NCBI GenBank assembly: GCA_947374315.1
Contig: CANCBK010000056.1
Location: forward strand, 1 to 11,489
Direction of reading: 5' to 3'
Origin: Burkholderiaceae bacterium
Lineage (GTDB): Bacteria > Pseudomonadota > Gammaproteobacteria > Burkholderiales > Burkholderiaceae
DNA: 11,489 bases
The translations under genes and the position numbers were made by a program. Of the stretch, positions 1-6,058 are shown one piece after another. Under the pieces are notes generated by a model. It made no database searches and was not told the DNA's origin. It was given only the letters and a program-made list of their open reading frames with translations. Position 1 is the first letter of the stretch. The number at the start of each line of letters is the position of its first letter.

Positions 1-801
1 CTTGCTGGCTCCCCTGGTCCGGTGGCAATTATTCATCAGCCAGATGTCAAGCGCATGTTGATGACCATGCGAGGCTACATTGAAGCATCGAGAGCTTTGG
101 CCTACTATGCTGCCGCTGCTGATGATGCGCAACATGCCTCTCCTGATGAGGTGGCTCGCAAGCAGAACCAGGCTGTATATGAATTTCTAGTACCGATTGT
201 GAAGGGCTTCTCTACGGAGATGTCGATCGATGTCGCCAGCTTAGGAGTGCAAGTCCATGGTGGCATGGGCTTTATCGAAGAGACTGGTGCTGCCCAGCAT
301 TATCGGGATGCCCGCATTTTGACGATCTATGAAGGCACCACAGCAATTCAGGCAAATGATTTGATTGGTCGAAAAACGGTGCGTGATGGTGGCGCTATTG
401 CAAAAGTCTTTTCTGATCGGATTCTGGAAACAGAGAAGGCGCTAGCCGCTAGCGGTACGGAGGATGCTGTGGCAGTATTAAAGCAATTAAGTATTGCTCG
501 CGCAGCATTTGATATGGCTGTTGCTTACATTGTGACCAATGCAAAGGCGGATATTAAGGTGGTATACGCAGGGAGCTTCGCGTACTTGCGTTTATGCGGT
601 TTGGTATTAGGCGCATGGCAAATGGCGCGCGCCTTATTGGTTGCCCAAGAATTGCGCGCAGATGATCCAAACTTCTTTGCTGCCAAGATCGCTACCGCTC
701 GATTCTTTGCGGAAAACTTGTTGCCACAGACTCAAGGCTTGGCAATTTCGATATTAGAGGGTGGTAAGTCGACTAACGCACTTACGGCCGACCAGTTTTA
801 A
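1..801 (+). CDS. Acyl-CoA dehydrogenase, C-terminal part (5' end outside window)
   Basis: FAD-dependent acyl-CoA dehydrogenase, which carries out the first oxidation step of fatty-acid or acyl-CoA breakdown. The frame is open from base 1, so the GTG at 22 is not the real start; about 266 C-terminal residues are present. The helical C-terminal dehydrogenase domain contains VQVHGGMGFIEETG followed by YRDARILTIYEGTTAIQ. The Glu codon at 331-333, in IYEGTT, corresponds to the catalytic base of medium-chain acyl-CoA dehydrogenases. About 150 further residues follow this motif, which fits the long (about 600 residue) class with an extra C-terminal domain rather than the usual 380-residue form. Substrate chain length cannot be read from this fragment. 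The gene ends at TAA 799-801 and runs into a shared terminator. The family call is firm; the exact subfamily is inferred from the tail length. Confidence 0.93.
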   Translation, partial: LAGSPGPVAIIHQPDVKRMLMTMRGYIEASRALAYYAAAADDAQHASPDEVARKQNQAVYEFLVPIVKGFSTEMSIDVASLGVQVHGGMGFIEETGAAQHYRDARILTIYEGTTAIQANDLIGRKTVRDGGAIAKVFSDRILETEKALAASGTEDAVAVLKQLSIARAAFDMAVAYIVTNAKADIKVVYAGSFAYLRLCGLVLGAWQMARALLVAQELRADDPNFFAAKIATARFFAENLLPQTQGLAISILEGGKSTNALTADQF

Positions 802-821
802 GATTTAGAAATCACCGCCCA

Positions 822-858
822 CTAAAAAGCTATCCGCATTATTGGGATAGCTTTTTAG
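822..858. terminator. Bidirectional hairpin terminator between convergent genes
   Basis: A perfect 14-bp inverted repeat has arms at 822-835 and 845-858 and a 9-base loop. Its core GCTATCC/GGATAGC is flanked by A5 on one side and T5 on the other, so each strand reads a stem followed by CTTTTTAG. It lies 20 bases after the acyl-CoA dehydrogenase stop. On the minus strand the right arm is still coding (last codons of the small membrane protein) and the left arm follows its stop at 839-841. It can therefore serve both converging genes. Confidence 0.8.
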
Positions 859-1285
859 CTTCTCGTAGTTGTGAGATGAAAAATTGCTCAAAAGCAATTG
901 CCAGGAATGTCATCATGACGCCGGCACCCAATACGAGTGAAAAAATTACAGTGAGAACTACTGGCCAACCTGACTGGGTCGCGTTCTTTGGATCTAATCC
1001 CGGATTGAACTGCGCATCCCATTTTTCATCGGGGCGTAAACCGTAGGTGATAGTGGTGAGCCAGCTAGCTTCTAAAGTAATAAATCCGAAGGTAATGAGA
1101 ATCCAACCGGGAGCAGAGTGGAAGTGTGATTCCTTTAGGATTAGCCATCCAGCGATTCCGCCGAGCAGCGACACTAGCTGCGCCCAGCCCCAGAAGGATT
1201 TGAATCCTTGCAAATAAAAGCAGTTAAAACCCGTTCCTGGAAAAAATAATCCCAGCAAGCAAAATAGTAGTTTGTATTTTTTCAT
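839..1285 (-). CDS. Small multispanning membrane protein, TM2-like N-terminus, function unknown
   Basis: The 148-residue protein has about four hydrophobic segments (roughly residues 5-17, 33-50, 60-78 and 108-132) and a soluble loop around 83-106, so it is an inner-membrane protein. The N-terminal stretch FPGTGFNCFYLQGF with a following W/G-rich helix resembles the TM2 domain pattern (G..x-FYLG..), but only weakly. I chose ATG 1285 because GAAGG lies five bases upstream. A longer reading from TTG 1300 would add MLKVQ and would consume that ribosome binding site. It sits 20 bases downstream of the META lipoprotein gene and is probably cotranscribed with it. Its last codons form one arm of the terminator. 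No function can be assigned; a DUF-type membrane protein is equally possible. Confidence 0.75.
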   Translation of the reverse strand: MKKYKLLFCLLGLFFPGTGFNCFYLQGFKSFWGWAQLVSLLGGIAGWLILKESHFHSAPGWILITFGFITLEASWLTTITYGLRPDEKWDAQFNPGLDPKNATQSGWPVVLTVIFSLVLGAGVMMTFLAIAFEQFFISQLREAKKLSQ

Positions 1286-1305
1286 TTGGACCTTCAGCAA
1301 TGAAT

Positions 1306-1836
1306 TTATTTAGTGGGATTGCTTCTTTGCATGAAGCTCAATACTTCTCGATCAGTACCAATCATCAGCAGCTGATCACCATTCCGCACAATCGTACGGT
1401 AATCATTTAATTCATATAGAAAATCATTTTCCAATTCCATGCGTTGTGGGGTGCAGGCCATCTTCGTGCTCGTAATTTTATCTAGCGTAAAGCCTCGTGC
1501 ATCTTCTGTAATGCGTGCGGTAAAGCGATTGCATCCAGTGGAGCCGTTTACTCGTTCGCCATTGGCGTCGAAAATAATTTGAATGGGGTTGCTGTTCTCG
1601 CCTTGCGGGATTTGGCGGGTGCGAACTTCGCCTCTACCATTGGGCGCTAGATTCCAGCGAACCAATTCCCATTTGGTGTTGAGAAGCTCGGTACTAGGTG
1701 GGCTAATTTTGGCATTGCAGGGCGGTATGACGTTGGCGCAAGCGGTCAAAAACCCCAATCCTATGCAAGAAATGCCAAGAAATAGTCTATTTAATGCAGT
1801 GTGAGATGGTCTAAAAACAGCAATTTTGAAGGTCAT
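1306..1836 (-). CDS. META-domain (HslJ-like) lipoprotein
   Basis: The 176-residue envelope protein has a basic N-terminus, a hydrophobic segment (about residues 18-30) and a lipobox LTAC with Cys33 as the expected lipidated residue, so it should be exported and membrane anchored. The mature part has the META pattern: W56 in TKWELV, IIFD (87-90), then VNGSTGCNRF (96-105), TKMAC (124-128), an acidic segment with FLYEL and a final RNGDQLLMIG strand. META proteins include E. coli HslJ, linked to novobiocin resistance and heat-shock response; a biochemical activity is not known. No good Shine-Dalgarno precedes the ATG. A TAACTT hexamer lies eight bases upstream (1850-1845), a weaker version of the -10/ATG arrangement seen elsewhere in the window. 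It is first in a unit with the small membrane protein gene, and divergent from rpsP. Confidence 0.85.
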   Translation of the reverse strand: MTFKIAVFRPSHTALNRLFLGISCIGLGFLTACANVIPPCNAKISPPSTELLNTKWELVRWNLAPNGRGEVRTRQIPQGENSNPIQIIFDANGERVNGSTGCNRFTARITEDARGFTLDKITSTKMACTPQRMELENDFLYELNDYRTIVRNGDQLLMIGTDREVLSFMQRSNPTK

Positions 1837-1896
1837 ATTTCTATAAGTTATTGTTTTTAATCATTATTTTGTAATCTACTGATCTCCATTCTACTG

Positions 1897-1956
1897 TTGA
1901 AGCTGATTGCATAAACAGTTAAATAGGTGGATCAACTAGGGGTTTTCGTCTAGAAT
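1897..1956 (+). promoter_or_regulatory. Candidate sigma-70 promoter(s) for the rpsP operon
   Basis: Two weak possibilities lie in the gap ahead of rpsP. The first is TTGAAG (1897-1902), a 17-base spacer and TAAATA (1920-1925). The second is TAGAAT (1951-1956), a good -10 with only a poor -35, TGGATC (1928-1933). Either would give a leader of roughly 120 to 155 bases before the rpsP ATG. Only one promoter need be real, and the second -10 is the better hexamer. The rest of the 247-base gap between the META gene and rpsP shows no ORF. Confidence 0.35.
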
Positions 1957-2011
1957 ATGAGGTTTTCCGCTATACCGTGCATTTGTTTTATTAATTTGCT
2001 CAGTTAGCTGG

Positions 2012-2054
2012 AGCCCAAGATTTTGTAGTAATTTCATTGGGTTGTAATCAACCT
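2012..2054 (+). promoter_or_regulatory. rpsP leader with two mutually exclusive hairpins
   Basis: AGCCCAA (2012-2018) can pair with TTGGGTT (2037-2043, one G-U). The same downstream segment can instead form GGGTTG (2039-2044), loop TAAT, CAACCT (2049-2054). The second hairpin ends about 18 bases before the rpsP Shine-Dalgarno sequence. The pairings are visible in the sequence; a regulatory role, for example feedback by S16, is inference only. Confidence 0.3.
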
Positions 2055-2083
2055 GTTTTCATTTTAGATTTTAAGGAATAAGT

Positions 2084-2329
2084 ATGGTCGTCATTCGACT
2101 GGCACGCGGTGGCTCAAAGAAGCGCCCTTTTTATAGCATCGTAGCTACAGACAAGCGCAATCGTCGCGACTCGAACTTTATCGAGCGTATTGGTTACTTC
2201 AATCCACAGGCAGCAGCGACAGAGCAAGCAATGCGTATTGCTCAAGATCGTTTGACCTACTGGACTGGTGTTGGTGCGCAGATCTCTCCAACCGTTGTTC
2301 GTTTGATTAAAAACAATCCTGCAGTCTAA
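2084..2329 (+). CDS. rpsP: 30S ribosomal protein S16
   Basis: S16 is a small 30S subunit protein that binds 16S rRNA early in assembly. The 81 residues match the family from the first residue: [17 protein letters not shown], then [19 protein letters not shown], a helical middle and a C-terminal stretch containing GAQISPTV. The start is fixed by homology and by TAAGGA (2072-2077) six bases before ATG. It is the first gene of the rpsP-rimM-trmD-rplS operon, with a leader of more than 100 bases. The downstream gap to rimM is 93 bases and contains a hairpin. The protein has normal length for betaproteobacteria and nothing is missing. Confidence 0.98.
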
Positions 2330-2373
2330 AGACTTCAATTCCAAAGGCTTTGTTTTTACAATGAAGTCTTTGG
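2328..2373 (+). promoter_or_regulatory. Hairpin in the rpsP-rimM gap with alternative pairing
   Basis: AAAGACTTCA (2328-2337, starting in the rpsP stop codon) is perfectly complementary to TGAAGTCTTT (2362-2371), with a 24-base loop. Inside the loop, CCAAAG (2341-2346) can instead pair with CTTTGG (2368-2373), and CAAA-GGC-TTTG with a following T5 forms a very small local hairpin. The structure sits 50 bases before the rimM ATG. It could protect the rpsP 3' end, attenuate transcription or tune rimM output; the sequence does not decide which. Confidence 0.45.
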
Positions 2374-2422
2374 TAGCAGAATTTACTTGTAGTGTTATTT
2401 GGGGAGTTGAGGTGGCTTCAAT

Positions 2423-2986
2423 ATGAATACACCTTCCCTGAATGATTTGATTGAGCTCGGTGCAGTTCAAGACGCTCAAGGCTTACAGGGTCAGATTAAG
2501 GTTCGCCCTCATTCTTCCGATCCGGTAGCACTCTTATCTAGTAAAGAAATTTGGTTATCGCTCATTCCTCGTCGGAATGCGGGCGTTGCTGCGTCTCATG
2601 AGCAGGCTTCATTAACGCTTTACAAAGTAAAGCAGGCCAAGATGCATAGCGGGACAGTAGTAGTTTCTTTAGATGGCATTACCGATCGAGATCAGGCGGA
2701 AGCCCTAAAGGGTGCTCGAATCTTGGTTGGCCGAGATGTCTTTCCAAAAGCAGAGAGTGATAGCTATTACTGGGTTGATCTCATTGGTTGTAAGGCGATC
2801 AATCTTCAGGGCGAAAGTCTTGGCGAGGTCATTGACGTTAACGATAACGGTGCACATGGGATTATTGCGCTTGGTGATCTAGAAACTAAAACAGTGAAAC
2901 AGTTAGTGCCTTTTGTAAAAGAAACCGTACAGAATGTTGATTTGCCGAATAAGCGCATTACACTGGATTGGCAAGCTGACTGGTAG
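2423..2986 (+). CDS. rimM: 16S rRNA-processing / 30S maturation factor RimM
   Basis: RimM is a cytoplasmic assembly factor that binds S19 and helps mature the 3' (head) domain of the 30S subunit. The N-terminal RimM barrel is seen in ELGAVQDAQGLQGQIKV (residues 11-27), with the helical GITDRDQAEALKGARILV further on. The C-terminal PRC-barrel begins at YYWVDLIG (115-122), continues with GESLGEVIDVNDNGAHGI and ends with LVPFVKETV and ITLDWQADW. At 187 residues it is slightly longer than E. coli RimM. ATG 2423 has a strong Shine-Dalgarno, GAGGTG, eight bases upstream. That contrasts with the next gene, trmD, which has none. It is the second gene of the operon, after a structured 93-base gap. Confidence 0.97.
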   Translation: MNTPSLNDLIELGAVQDAQGLQGQIKVRPHSSDPVALLSSKEIWLSLIPRRNAGVAASHEQASLTLYKVKQAKMHSGTVVVSLDGITDRDQAEALKGARILVGRDVFPKAESDSYYWVDLIGCKAINLQGESLGEVIDVNDNGAHGIIALGDLETKTVKQLVPFVKETVQNVDLPNKRITLDWQADW

Positions 2987-3029
2987 TCTCTAGGTCCAAT
3001 GTACACAGTCTTTAATGCCCCATTCAACT

Positions 3030-3776
3030 ATGCGCTTTGATGTAGTTAGCTTGTTTCCTGAAATGTTCTCCGCTTTAACGCAGTGGGGCATTACTGGTCG
3101 CGCATGTGAGCGAGGTCTGGCTAGCGTGAACCTCTGGAATCCTCGGGACTTTTGTCTTGATCCTCGTAAGACGGTTGATGATCGCGCTTACGGCGGTGGC
3201 CCCGGCATGGTGATGATGGCAAAACCTTTGGAAGATACGATATCTGCCGTTAAAGTTGCCCATCAAGCTCAAAATCTCCTTTCTGGGCCAATCTGTCTCT
3301 TGGCGCCTCAGGGAGAGGTCTTTTCTCAGAAGATAGCAGCAGATATCCTAAATTACGGCAATTTAACCTTTATTTGCGGTCGATACGAGGCAGTTGACCA
3401 GCGTTTCATTGACCGAAACGTGGATTTACAGCTTTCTATGGGTGATTTTGTGGTTTCTGGCGGAGAATTGCCAGCCATGACGATGATGGATGCGGTCATT
3501 CGCCTTATTCCTGGCGCTTTGGGTGATGGTGAGTCAGCCATCCAAGATAGCTTCATTAATGGACTTTTGGACTATCCGCACTACACCCGCCCAGAAATAT
3601 ATGAAAATTTATCTGTCCCGGACGTGCTTTTGGGCGGACATCACGCTAAAATATCGGATTGGCGTCGGCAGAAGTCTTTAGAGCTGACGTTAAGGCTTAG
3701 ACCTGATTTAATTAAATCAGCAAGAGCTAATGGGTTGCTAAGTAAAGAAGATGAGCAATTTCTTCGTACGCTGTAA
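3030..3776 (+). CDS. trmD: tRNA (guanine-N1-)-methyltransferase TrmD
   Basis: SPOUT-class enzyme that methylates G37 of tRNAs from S-adenosylmethionine to prevent +1 frameshifting. Visible motifs, numbered from ATG 3030, are SLFPEMF (7-13), TVDDRAYGGGPGMVMM (48-63), LLAPQGEVF, FICGRYEAVDQR, the trefoil-knot segment SMGDFVVSGGELPAM (136-150), and LLDYPHYTRPEIY. Arg158 and Asp173 (in QDSF) align with E. coli catalytic residues Arg154 and Asp169. I chose ATG 3030 because the distance to SLFPEMF then equals that of E. coli TrmD; ATG 3015 (adds MPHST) is the only other in-frame choice before a stop. Neither ATG has a Shine-Dalgarno sequence. Low translation relative to the flanking ribosomal proteins is known for this operon in E. 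coli, and the missing site would fit that. Confidence 0.97.
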   Translation: MRFDVVSLFPEMFSALTQWGITGRACERGLASVNLWNPRDFCLDPRKTVDDRAYGGGPGMVMMAKPLEDTISAVKVAHQAQNLLSGPICLLAPQGEVFSQKIAADILNYGNLTFICGRYEAVDQRFIDRNVDLQLSMGDFVVSGGELPAMTMMDAVIRLIPGALGDGESAIQDSFINGLLDYPHYTRPEIYENLSVPDVLLGGHHAKISDWRRQKSLELTLRLRPDLIKSARANGLLSKEDEQFLRTL

Positions 3777-3902
3777 GTAATTACGTTTGCGAATAGGGTG
3801 TTTGTGTTTTGATTTAGTGAAATGGTTTTAACTGCATCCTCTGTCTGGTCCGCTGATGAAAGTCTCGGGATTAAACGCTGACAAGATGTTTAAGGATTAA
3901 TA

Positions 3903-4301
3903 ATGAATTTGATCGAAATAATTGAGCAGGAAGAAATTGCTCGCCTAAGTGCTAACCGAGTGCTTCCAAGTTTCGCTCCTGGCGATACTGTAGTAGTTGG
4001 TGTAAATGTAGTTGAAGGTACACGTAAGCGTACTCAGGCTTTTGAGGGTGTTGTGATTGCTAAACGCAATCGCGGACTGAATTCCAGTTTTATCGTTCGT
4101 AAGATTTCATCTGGCGAAGGCGTAGAGCGTACATTCCAAACTTTCTCACCATTGATCGCTAGTATTGAAGTGAAGCGTCGCGGTGATGTACGTCGTGCGA
4201 AGTTGTACTACTTGCGTGATCGTTCAGGTAAGTCTGCACGTATTAAAGAAAAGCTTCCTGCTCGCAAAGTTAAAGCAGTTGCTGTTGCAGCGGCAGAGTA
4301 A
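3903..4301 (+). CDS. rplS: 50S ribosomal protein L19
   Basis: L19 is a 50S protein at the interface with the 30S subunit. Family hallmarks are [12 protein letters not shown] at the N-terminus, [51 protein letters not shown], then [25 protein letters not shown]. Beyond the usual core there is a short K/A/V-rich tail ending KAVAVAAAE, common in betaproteobacterial L19. TAAGGA lies six bases before ATG, almost the same ribosome binding site as rpsP. It is the last gene of the operon, after a 126-base gap from trmD in which I see no gene and no convincing promoter. It is followed 16 bases later by a strong terminator. Confidence 0.98.
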   Translation: MNLIEIIEQEEIARLSANRVLPSFAPGDTVVVGVNVVEGTRKRTQAFEGVVIAKRNRGLNSSFIVRKISSGEGVERTFQTFSPLIASIEVKRRGDVRRAKLYYLRDRSGKSARIKEKLPARKVKAVAVAAAE

Positions 4302-4317
4302 GATTTGCTTTGATGCG

Positions 4318-4345
4318 AAAAAAGGCGGCCTAGGTCGCCTTTTTT
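4318..4345 (+). terminator. Intrinsic terminator of the rpsP-rplS operon
   Basis: AAAAAAGGCG (4318-4327) pairs perfectly with CGCCTTTTTT (4336-4345). Two further pairs (one G-U) reduce the loop to four bases, and the hairpin ends in a T6 run. It begins 16 bases after the rplS stop. The next gene's ATG is only 19 bases after the T run, so that gene needs its own start signal in the remaining space or depends on read-through. Confidence 0.92.
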
Positions 4346-4352
4346 ATTGCTC

Positions 4353-4358
4353 TAAAAT
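4353..4358 (+). promoter_or_regulatory. -10 element (TAAAAT) for the NUDIX gene, leaderless geometry
   Basis: TAAAAT lies between the rplS terminator and the NUDIX ATG, followed by exactly six bases (ATCCTC) and ATG. A start site seven bases after the hexamer would be the A of the ATG, giving a leaderless mRNA. There is no Shine-Dalgarno. No convincing -35 is seen: the expected place overlaps the terminator hairpin. Confidence 0.5.
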
Positions 4359-4364
4359 ATCCTC

Positions 4365-5102
4365 ATGCCAAAGAATCTAAAACCCCACGAGCAAAAATTG
4401 AATGTTGCTGCACCTTTAGGTTTCGATGCGCAGGCAATCCCCATTTATGGGGTCTGCGAGAGTGAGTCTAAAGTAGCGACTCATCTCTTGGATCCAGCGA
4501 GTCTAAAGGATCGCCTTCAGAATCCCCCCGCATGGCAGCCAGAGATCACCGATGAGAATCGACATGTGATTGCGGCAGACATTATTGCGAAGCGTCAGGC
4601 TGCTGGTAAGGTCACCCGTGCCGCGGTTTTAATTCCTCTGCTTCTGAGAAATGAGGGGCTCTCAGTCCTGTTAACCCAAAGAACCGACCATTTGCATGAT
4701 CATGCTGGCCAAATCAGCTTTCCTGGGGGTCGCATGGATCCAGGTGATTCCGACCCCAATGACACTGCTTTACGAGAAAGTGAAGAGGAGATTGGTCTGC
4801 ATCGAGGGGGCGTTGAAATCCTTGGCCATTTGCCCCAGTATTTGACGGTTTCGGGCTATAGTGTCACGCCAGTTGTGGGATTGGTTAAACCTCAGGCAGA
4901 ATATGTCTTAGATGCTTTTGAAGTAGCGGATGTTTTTGAAGTGCCTTTACATTTTTTAATGGATCCAGCCAATCATCAAGTGCGGGTCTGGGAGAGTGAT
5001 CAGGGTAGTCGCCGGTTTTATTCAATGCCCTATGAGAATCGTTTTATATGGGGTGCTACTGCTGGAATGTTACGTAACCTTTACCATTTATTAAAAGCAT
5101 GA
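4365..5102 (+). CDS. NUDIX hydrolase, CoA pyrophosphatase (NudL/UPF0035) type
   Basis: Probably hydrolyses CoA or acyl-CoA to phosphopantetheine and 3',5'-ADP in the cytoplasm. The UPF0035 signature LLTQRTDHLHDHAGQISFPGG runs directly into the Nudix box at residues 122-145 (GRMDPGDSD...RESEEEIGL), whose REx2EE core supplies the metal ligands. The box has one extra residue, and Asp where the first Glu is usual, as in E. coli NudL, so this is a subfamily trait rather than damage. At 245 residues it is longer than NudL, with about 80 residues before the NUDIX fold that I do not recognise. The gene starts right after the rplS terminator with no Shine-Dalgarno. Its TGA overlaps the ATG of the CbiB-like gene, so the two should be cotranscribed and translationally coupled. 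Confidence 0.9.
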   Translation: MPKNLKPHEQKLNVAAPLGFDAQAIPIYGVCESESKVATHLLDPASLKDRLQNPPAWQPEITDENRHVIAADIIAKRQAAGKVTRAAVLIPLLLRNEGLSVLLTQRTDHLHDHAGQISFPGGRMDPGDSDPNDTALRESEEEIGLHRGGVEILGHLPQYLTVSGYSVTPVVGLVKPQAEYVLDAFEVADVFEVPLHFLMDPANHQVRVWESDQGSRRFYSMPYENRFIWGATAGMLRNLYHLLKA

Positions 5103-6058
5103 CTTTCTTTTCTATTCTCTTCGCCCTGATCGCCGAGCAATATCGCCCGGTGACATCTAATCATTGGATCGCGCGCATTAGCGCTCGCTGGTTAGATTGG
5201 GTCGCCAATGAATTCGGTGGTAAGACTGAGCAAGGCGCAAGCCCTGTTGGCGCACGCATGGCGTGTTTAGTCGCCTTTATCCTGCCAACCTTCTTAGTCT
5301 TTGTTCTTTACGTTGTCTTTATGGTGACGTATCCCATCCTTGGCTTTCTCTGGAATGTGCTGATTGCATATTTGTTTTTTGGCTTTCGCCAATTTAGTCA
5401 CTCATTTACGGTGGTGCACGAAGCGATTGCCAATCATGATTTGCCAGCGGCCCGCTTAGCGCTCGCTGAATGGTATGGCCCCGAATTAGATGCCTCTGAC
5501 CTCACTGAGACTGAAGTGATTTCACTTGCCTTGGAGCGCGCCATTATTGGCTCGCATCACCACGTATTTGGTGTCCTCTTCTGGTTCCTGATGCCAATGG
5601 GCCCGGCAGGTGTAGTGCTCTACCGCTTGGCTGATACTGCAGCTCAGCGCTGGTCAGAAAAAGGCGATTTCAATCTGAGTGAAGCAGCCCGTCACTTCTT
5701 CTATGTGTTGGATTGGGTGCCTGCACGCATCACCGCTATGGGCTTTGCGATTGTGGGTAACTTTGAAGGCGCTATATATGCGTGGCGGCACTTGACGGCA
5801 AAATGGTCTGACTCTTTATCGGCCGTGATTTTAGCTGCTGGTAGCGGTGCCCTAGGCGTGCGTTTGGGTGAGCCTATGAGTGAGCCGGATAGTGATGAAG
5901 CGTTGCGTATGGCTGAGGCAGGCGAGCCAGTGGTTTACGAAGTAGGTCTTGAGCCTAACGAGCGCACGATGCGTTCAGCCATTGGTTTAGTGTGGCGTTT
6001 AGTTATCGCTTGGATGGCTTTATTGCTAATGCTGACCATCGCTCTTTGGCTTGGCTAA
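5099..6058 (+). CDS. Divergent CobD/CbiB-family membrane protein
   Basis: The 319-residue membrane protein has hydrophobic segments near residues 1-12, 53-76, 79-97, 153-176, 208-222 and 298-318. Resemblance to CbiB/CobD (cobinamide synthesis) and AmpE is in the order of blocks: LPAARLALAEWYG, LERAIIGSHHHVFGVLFWF, LYRLADT, YVLDWVPARI (202-211) and GSGALGVRLGEP (248-259). However, the motifs typical of true CbiB (an AEN-x-x-DG segment, NT-x-DSM-x-GYK, H-x-SPNAG) are replaced here by SHHHVFG, ADTAAQRW and KWSDSLSA. No other cobalamin gene is nearby. I infer a CbiB-like paralogue with another role; adenosylcobinamide-phosphate synthesis seems unlikely. It starts at the ATGA overlap with the NUDIX gene and lacks its own Shine-Dalgarno. 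Its last 56 bases overlap the 3' end of rsgA. Confidence 0.8.
   Translation: MTFFSILFALIAEQYRPVTSNHWIARISARWLDWVANEFGGKTEQGASPVGARMACLVAFILPTFLVFVLYVVFMVTYPILGFLWNVLIAYLFFGFRQFSHSFTVVHEAIANHDLPAARLALAEWYGPELDASDLTETEVISLALERAIIGSHHHVFGVLFWFLMPMGPAGVVLYRLADTAAQRWSEKGDFNLSEAARHFFYVLDWVPARITAMGFAIVGNFEGAIYAWRHLTAKWSDSLSAVILAAGSGALGVRLGEPMSEPDSDEALRMAEAGEPVVYEVGLEPNERTMRSAIGLVWRLVIAWMALLLMLTIALWLG

Noticed and set aside
22..801. Complete gene starting at GTG 22
   Set aside because: The frame stays open to base 1 and the protein begins in the middle of a known domain, so it is a truncated view of a longer gene.
1583..1804. Open frames on the strand opposite the META, rimM, trmD, rsgA, M48 and pmbA genes
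   Set aside because: They lack family motifs and plausible start signals, and are explained as shadows of the real genes.
3851..3875. CTGATGA with nearby sequence reminiscent of a hammerhead ribozyme core, in the trmD-rplS gap
   Set aside because: The second conserved core element (GAAA) and the flanking stems are missing, so the match is only a seven-base coincidence.
4728..4799. One-residue longer Nudix box with Asp for the first Glu, looking like a damaged catalytic motif
   Set aside because: The same arrangement occurs in E. coli NudL and the UPF0035 CoA pyrophosphatase group, so it is normal.
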